NCBI GenBank assembly: GCA_021770095.1
Contig: JAETRQ010000015.1
Coordinates: forward strand, 1-34,098
Direction of reading: 5' to 3'
Length of the DNA: 34,098 bases
DNA from: Eubacteriaceae bacterium
GTDB taxonomy: Bacteria; Bacillota; Clostridia; Oscillospirales; Acutalibacteraceae
Below, piece by piece: positions 31,199 to 34,098 of this stretch. The translations under genes and the position numbers were made by a program. The notes under the pieces were generated by a model, which was not told the origin of the DNA, ran no database searches, and saw only the letters and a list, made by a program, of their open reading frames with translations. How positions within the stretch are numbered: the stretch's first letter is position 1; each line of letters starts with the position of its first letter.

Positions 31199-32764
31199 CT
31201 ATTCGCTGATTAAAATTTCGAGTTTTGCACTGTCTTTTTCAAAACGGCGCTGGCTGATGAGTATAACCAATTCATCACCGTCTTTTATCACAGTATCGCC
31301 TTTTGGTGTGATGGATACGCCGTTGCGCTCAATACTCACCACAAGGCAGTGTTTGCCCCAGTCAATATTGCTGATTGTTTTTTTGCTGATTTTACTGCCG
31401 ACCGGGACGATATATGTTTTAAGTATTTTTTCATCCGTGCTATGGAATTTCGGCTTTTCATGTTCCGTATTTATGATTCTTTCAAGAAGCATTTCATACA
31501 ATGGATTAACACCAATCAGATTTGCCGTTGCATAACTAATAAGGCTGACAGTGGCAACAGGGAGCAAATTATTCATATTACCGGTGAGTTCAAAGATTAA
31601 AACAATACTTGTAATCGGTGCTCTTACTATGGAAGAAAAGAATCCGGCCATGCCGATAACTACAAATTCCTCCCACAACTGCGGCGCAAGGTCAAAAGTA
31701 TTTATGGATATTGTTCCGCAGATACCACCAAGATAAGCACCAAGAATACATAGCGGATACAGTGTTCCGCCCGGAGCACCGGATGCAAAACAGATTGCAC
31801 CAAATAAAAATTTAGCGGTAACAAGTGTCAGCAGGATGGATAGTGACGGCCTGTTGTCCATCAGCAATGTTTCCATATTATGGCCGCCGCACAGAATTTC
31901 AGGCATAACAAGACCGACAATTCCGCTTATCAAAAAGACGATTGGCAGTTTAACAGAATTAGGGATTTTTTTAATTCGTTTGAAAACATCCTGTGCCTTA
32001 ACCATTATTAAATTATAAAGGATACCGCTCACACCAAGAATGATACCGATTAAAACCAGAATCCAGTATTGACGCAGCGGGAAATTGACTGTGTCATAAT
32101 TAAATGTAGTACTTTGACCGAAAAAGAGTTTTGAGGTGTAGTCAGCAGTTATGGTAGCAACTATACCCATGCATAATATATTTTTGTCAAATGAATGGTG
32201 GATTTCTTCAAGTACAAACATAATGCCTGCAAGCGGAGCGTTAAAGGCTGCTGCCATACCCGCACCTGCACCGCAGCTAATCATACGCAGTTGGGTTGTT
32301 TTGTCTGCTTTGGTCAGCGTTGCCACACCTTTGCCTGCCATACCTCCCAGTTGAACGCTGGGACCTTCTCTGCCAAGTGACAGACCGCAGAATACAGATG
32401 CAGTGCCTGCAATCAGCTTGCTGATTATGACTTTCCACCAGTTTGCACTGAAATGACCTTTGATTTCACCGTTTATCTGCGGTATTCCTGATCCTGCCGC
32501 CATTGGTTCCCATTTGTTTATGATTGAGACAAAGTAGCCGATTATCAACAAAAAAATAAACCATATGGATATTCTCAATGGATTGCCTTTGACAAAGTCA
32601 AGAATTTTCATCAGTTTATTTTCTGCTGATGAGAGCAGAAATCTATACAGTACGGATATAAGCCCTGCAACAATTCCGACTTCCAGTCCGCGCACAATCA
32701 GATAAAAACTTTCTTTTTTATGATATTCAATTTTTCTCAGTGTAGTTCTGTTCTTTTCTCTCAT
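31199..32764 (-). CDS. ClC-family chloride/proton transporter with C-terminal TrkA-C domain
   Basis: This 521-residue membrane protein carries all ClC selectivity motifs: GSGIPQ (with the chloride-coordinating Ser), GREGPSVQLGGMAG (with the gating Glu) and GAPGGTLYPL. The LEEIHHSFD segment has a Glu at the position of the proton Glu of Escherichia ClC, which suggests a chloride/proton antiporter rather than a channel. After the last helix comes a TrkA-C/RCK-type domain (about 435-515: IVPVGSKISKKTI ... VIKDGDELVILISQ) that may sense a ligand. ATG 32764 is preferred over a TTG at 32797; AGGA lies about 11 bases upstream. The stop codon lies inside the right repeat of the MITE-like element. Confidence 0.94.
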   Translation of the reverse strand: MREKNRTTLRKIEYHKKESFYLIVRGLEVGIVAGLISVLYRFLLSSAENKLMKILDFVKGNPLRISIWFIFLLIIGYFVSIINKWEPMAAGSGIPQINGEIKGHFSANWWKVIISKLIAGTASVFCGLSLGREGPSVQLGGMAGKGVATLTKADKTTQLRMISCGAGAGMAAAFNAPLAGIMFVLEEIHHSFDKNILCMGIVATITADYTSKLFFGQSTTFNYDTVNFPLRQYWILVLIGIILGVSGILYNLIMVKAQDVFKRIKKIPNSVKLPIVFLISGIVGLVMPEILCGGHNMETLLMDNRPSLSILLTLVTAKFLFGAICFASGAPGGTLYPLCILGAYLGGICGTISINTFDLAPQLWEEFVVIGMAGFFSSIVRAPITSIVLIFELTGNMNNLLPVATVSLISYATANLIGVNPLYEMLLERIINTEHEKPKFHSTDEKILKTYIVPVGSKISKKTISNIDWGKHCLVVSIERNGVSITPKGDTVIKDGDELVILISQRRFEKDSAKLEILISE

Positions 32765-32977
32765 ATTTGTTATTCCTGCTTTGTTTGAACATCGCAATAA
32801 AATCCAAGTATAATTTTTTTGACATTTGTTTTTCTTTATCTATTTCAATATTTCCAAATTAATGTTATCATAAATTCTAAAAATGTCAATTTATATCTGT
32901 ATCTTATTCTTTCTGTTTGCGTTAAATTTTTGAAAAATGACCGCGATTTTTGCAGAAGTTATTGAAAACCAAAGTGC

Positions 32978-33006
32978 TTGAATTGTATGTTTGTTGATGT
33001 TATACT
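32978..33006 (+). promoter_or_regulatory. Promoter of the tandem-domain protein gene
   Basis: TTGAAT (32978-32983) and TATACT (33001-33006) are 17 bases apart. The rest of the gap between the divergent ClC gene and this gene (32765-33054) is AT-rich with no other recognisable feature. Confidence 0.55.
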
Positions 33007-33090
33007 GTTTTATAAAGGGTTTGAAGAATTGTCCTGAATTTTTGAAAGCCTGCAATGTATGTGTTAACAAAAGGGAGAATATTGAATTCT

Positions 33091-33852
33091 ATGAACCAGA
33101 AGATTAAAGCGGTAATCATACCGGTATTATTTGTGCTTGTTGTAATTTTGTCTTCCATAGTTGTTGCCGATGGAATATATTTTCGTAAAAATTTAGCGGA
33201 AGAAAAGAACCGTCTTTACGCAACATATAATGAGGAAAAAGCAAATGCCGCAGACGATGGCGATACCAAACAGAAGGATTCTGTTGAGCCACAGAATGTG
33301 ATAGTTGGCATTTGGGAAAATATGAACAAAGAAGATTCGGTGAATCCACAGCAACTTGTCTTTTTTGCCAATGGATTATGGCTGTGTGAACAAATGAATT
33401 ATCCTGAATCGTATCAGCTCAATGAAAGCACAATAGGTTTGACATATGATGGTGAATCGGCTGCAGTGGAATATAAGATTGATAAAAACAGATTGACCAT
33501 TTCTTCCTCTGAAACAGGCACGGCTGAATACGAGTACACGGAATCATCAGTTGATTATGCAGCGTTAAATAGCAATAGTGCAAATACCACATCGGATATT
33601 GTTGGCTATTGGCGAAATATGAATGAGAATGACAGGGATTTTCCGAAAATTTTTGTTTTTTGCGATGACGGAGTTTTATTGACAAAGGATTCGTTTTTGG
33701 ACTTGTGTGAGTATAAAACAGATAACGGTATTTTGGAGTTTACAATGGATGGTTCAAATATTGTTGCCGTGCATTATGAAATTATCGAAAATAAGTTAGT
33801 CATCAGTGCTGATGATTTGGGCAGTGTATCATATGAACGAGTGAAACTATAA
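33091..33852 (+). CDS. Membrane-anchored protein with two tandem copies of a lipocalin-like/DUF domain
   Basis: This protein of about 253 residues has an unrecognised function. An N-terminal membrane helix (about 5-27, KAVIIPVLFVLVVILSSIVVAD) acts as anchor or uncleaved signal. A charged linker follows. Then come two homologous copies of about 75 residues: copy 1 starts GIWENMNKEDSVNPQQLVFF, copy 2 GYWRNMNENDRDFPKIFVF. Each runs on through a C/E-Y segment and a V-x-Y-x-I-x-x-N-(R/K)-L-x-I-S strand. The pattern recalls small extracellular beta-barrel domains (lipocalin-like). ATG 33091 is preferred because it starts directly before the helix, with AAAGGGAG about 13 bases upstream; ATG 33055 and TTG 33082 are alternatives. 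A terminator follows. Confidence 0.7.
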   Translation: MNQKIKAVIIPVLFVLVVILSSIVVADGIYFRKNLAEEKNRLYATYNEEKANAADDGDTKQKDSVEPQNVIVGIWENMNKEDSVNPQQLVFFANGLWLCEQMNYPESYQLNESTIGLTYDGESAAVEYKIDKNRLTISSSETGTAEYEYTESSVDYAALNSNSANTTSDIVGYWRNMNENDRDFPKIFVFCDDGVLLTKDSFLDLCEYKTDNGILEFTMDGSNIVAVHYEIIENKLVISADDLGSVSYERVKL

Positions 33853-33885
33853 TCTGCTCATAAAATGCTAAAAACAATATTAGAT

Positions 33886-33916
33886 AAAAAAGCAGCCGAA
33901 CTTCGGCTGCTTTTTC
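33886..33916 (+). terminator. Terminator after the tandem-domain protein gene
   Basis: AGCAGCCG (33891-33898) pairs with CGGCTGCT (33904-33911) around a 5-base loop, followed by TTTTCT and preceded by an A-tract. Confidence 0.9.
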
Positions 33917-34001
33917 TATTAATGTCTTTAGACAGTTGAGAGCCGAAGGCACGAAACAAAGAACCACCTGCTAAGCGGGTGAGCGTTGAAGGTTATACAA
34001 A

Positions 34002-34063
34002 AAAATCTCCAAACGAGTACAATAGTAGATGTTCAAGCCTACTAAAAGACGAGAGGAGATTTT
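34002..34063 (+). promoter_or_regulatory. Translation-repressing leader hairpin of tnpA
   Basis: AAAATCTCC (34002-34010) is exactly complementary to GGAGATTTT (34055-34063), which contains the ribosome binding site of the transposase gene. An inner stem TAGTAG (34023-34028) with CTACTA (34039-34044) extends the fold. Sequestering the ribosome binding site is a known way IS200 elements keep transposase low. Confidence 0.65.
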
Positions 34064-34098
34064 ATGGCAAATCAATATAATAGTTTATCGCATACAAA
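34064..34098 (+). CDS. tnpA: IS200/IS605-family transposase TnpA, N-terminal fragment cut by window end
   Basis: Only the first 11 codons and part of a twelfth are in the window: M-A-N-Q-Y-N-S-L-S-H-T. Many IS200 TnpA proteins begin with this NSLSHTKW pattern. A GAGGAG site lies 5 bases before the ATG and is buried in the leader hairpin. The catalytic HUH and Tyr motifs would lie outside the window, so activity cannot be judged. Confidence 0.75.
   Translation, partial: MANQYNSLSHT

Larger units (their letters stand above)
30924..31201. mobile_element. MITE-like element with 20-base terminal inverted repeats
   Basis: The ends TAGCCAAATAAGAGTTGAAC (30924-30943) and GTTCAACTCTTGTTTGGCTA (31182-31201) are inverted copies with one mismatch, and both are bounded by TA, as expected for insertion at TA (IS630/Tc1-mariner style). 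Inside are two more inverted repeats: GTTTAAATCA (30952-30961) with its complement at 31049-31058, enclosing an 11-base arm at 30987-30997 paired with 31012-31022; and CCTAAAATAATCA (31068-31080) with its complement at 31162-31174. The whole can fold into a cloverleaf. No transposase gene is present. The right end supplies the TAG stop of the ClC gene. Confidence 0.72.
33961..34098 (+). mobile_element. IS200/IS605-family insertion sequence, left part (continues beyond window)
   Basis: A subterminal hairpin CACCTGC-TAA-GCGGGTG (33965-33981, one G-T pair) is of the kind recognised by single-strand transposases of this family. It is followed by a structured leader and the start of the transposase gene. 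The exact left end is not resolved and may lie a few tens of bases further left (33917-33960). It is inserted directly behind a host terminator. Confidence 0.72.

Noticed and set aside
31149-31535. 128-codon plus-strand frame from the MITE-like element into the ClC gene
   Set aside because: It lies mostly antisense to ClC coding sequence; no ribosome binding site.
1-34098. CRISPR array, tRNA or rRNA genes
   Set aside because: No regularly spaced direct repeats, cloverleaf with tRNA consensus bases or rRNA-like segments were seen on either strand.

Overview
The window looks like a chromosomal segment of a low-GC, spore-forming member of the Clostridia, plausibly an Oscillospiraceae/Ruminococcaceae-type gut anaerobe. 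The evidence is AT-rich DNA, strong AGGAGG-type ribosome binding sites, a SpoVT sporulation regulator, a rubrerythrin, a CIRCE heat-shock operator, glucan/choline-binding-type cell-wall repeats, and carbohydrate genes typical of gut Firmicutes. No rRNA, tRNA or CRISPR array was seen. The taxon is inferred from gene content only.

Layout. 1-514: the 3' end of a secreted protein with cell-wall-binding repeats, and its terminator. 541-5833 (minus strand): one promoter and a five-gene run encoding a TSCPD small protein, a GH36-like alpha-galactosidase, a signal peptidase I with an N-terminal zinc ribbon, a GPH-type sugar:cation symporter and a MIF-family tautomerase. 5893-9869 (plus): a compact inositol-catabolism operon iolG-iolD-iolE without iolB, iolC, iolJ or iolA. 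9889-11107 (minus): an AI-2E-family (PerM-like) membrane protein. 11147-14162 (plus): ACT-domain protein, homoserine dehydrogenase and aspartate kinase, an aspartate-family amino acid operon. 14195-18045 (plus): an RlmB-type rRNA methyltransferase, a large membrane protein that aligns with P-type ATPases but has lost the phosphorylation site, and rubrerythrin. 18063-20291 (minus): nadB-nadC, with no nadA. 20294-23890 (plus): a HAD phosphatase, a roughly 310-base intergenic region rich in palindromes, murA, a WalJ/YycJ-type metallo-beta-lactamase-fold protein and rlmH. 23931-27365 (minus): spoVT, a divergent sigma-like factor, a YcxB-like membrane protein and a glycerophosphodiester phosphodiesterase. 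27393-29806 (plus): htpG under a perfect CIRCE operator, followed by a DUF6483-type protein. 29903-32764 (minus): a PHP-domain phosphoesterase and a ClC chloride/proton transporter, separated by a 278-base MITE-like element with 20-base terminal inverted repeats. 32978-33916 (plus): a membrane-anchored protein with two tandem copies of one domain. 33961-end: the left part of an IS200/IS605-family insertion sequence, cut by the window edge.

How the genes fit together. Most of the window is housekeeping: NAD and aspartate-family biosynthesis, peptidoglycan synthesis, rRNA modification, chaperone and oxygen defence. Two carbohydrate modules are added, an alpha-galactoside module with its own transporter and an inositol module. 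The murA / WalJ / RlmH / SpoVT neighbourhood recalls genes that lie near the replication origin in Bacillus, but no dnaA gene or origin was seen.

The items most worth a second look are the catalytically degenerate P-type ATPase-like protein (15019-17445), the MITE-like element with nested hairpins, a 29-codon ORF and a candidate outward promoter (30924-31201), three evenly spaced NrdR-box-like sites upstream of murA (20957-21050), and the zinc-ribbon signal peptidase inside a sugar operon.
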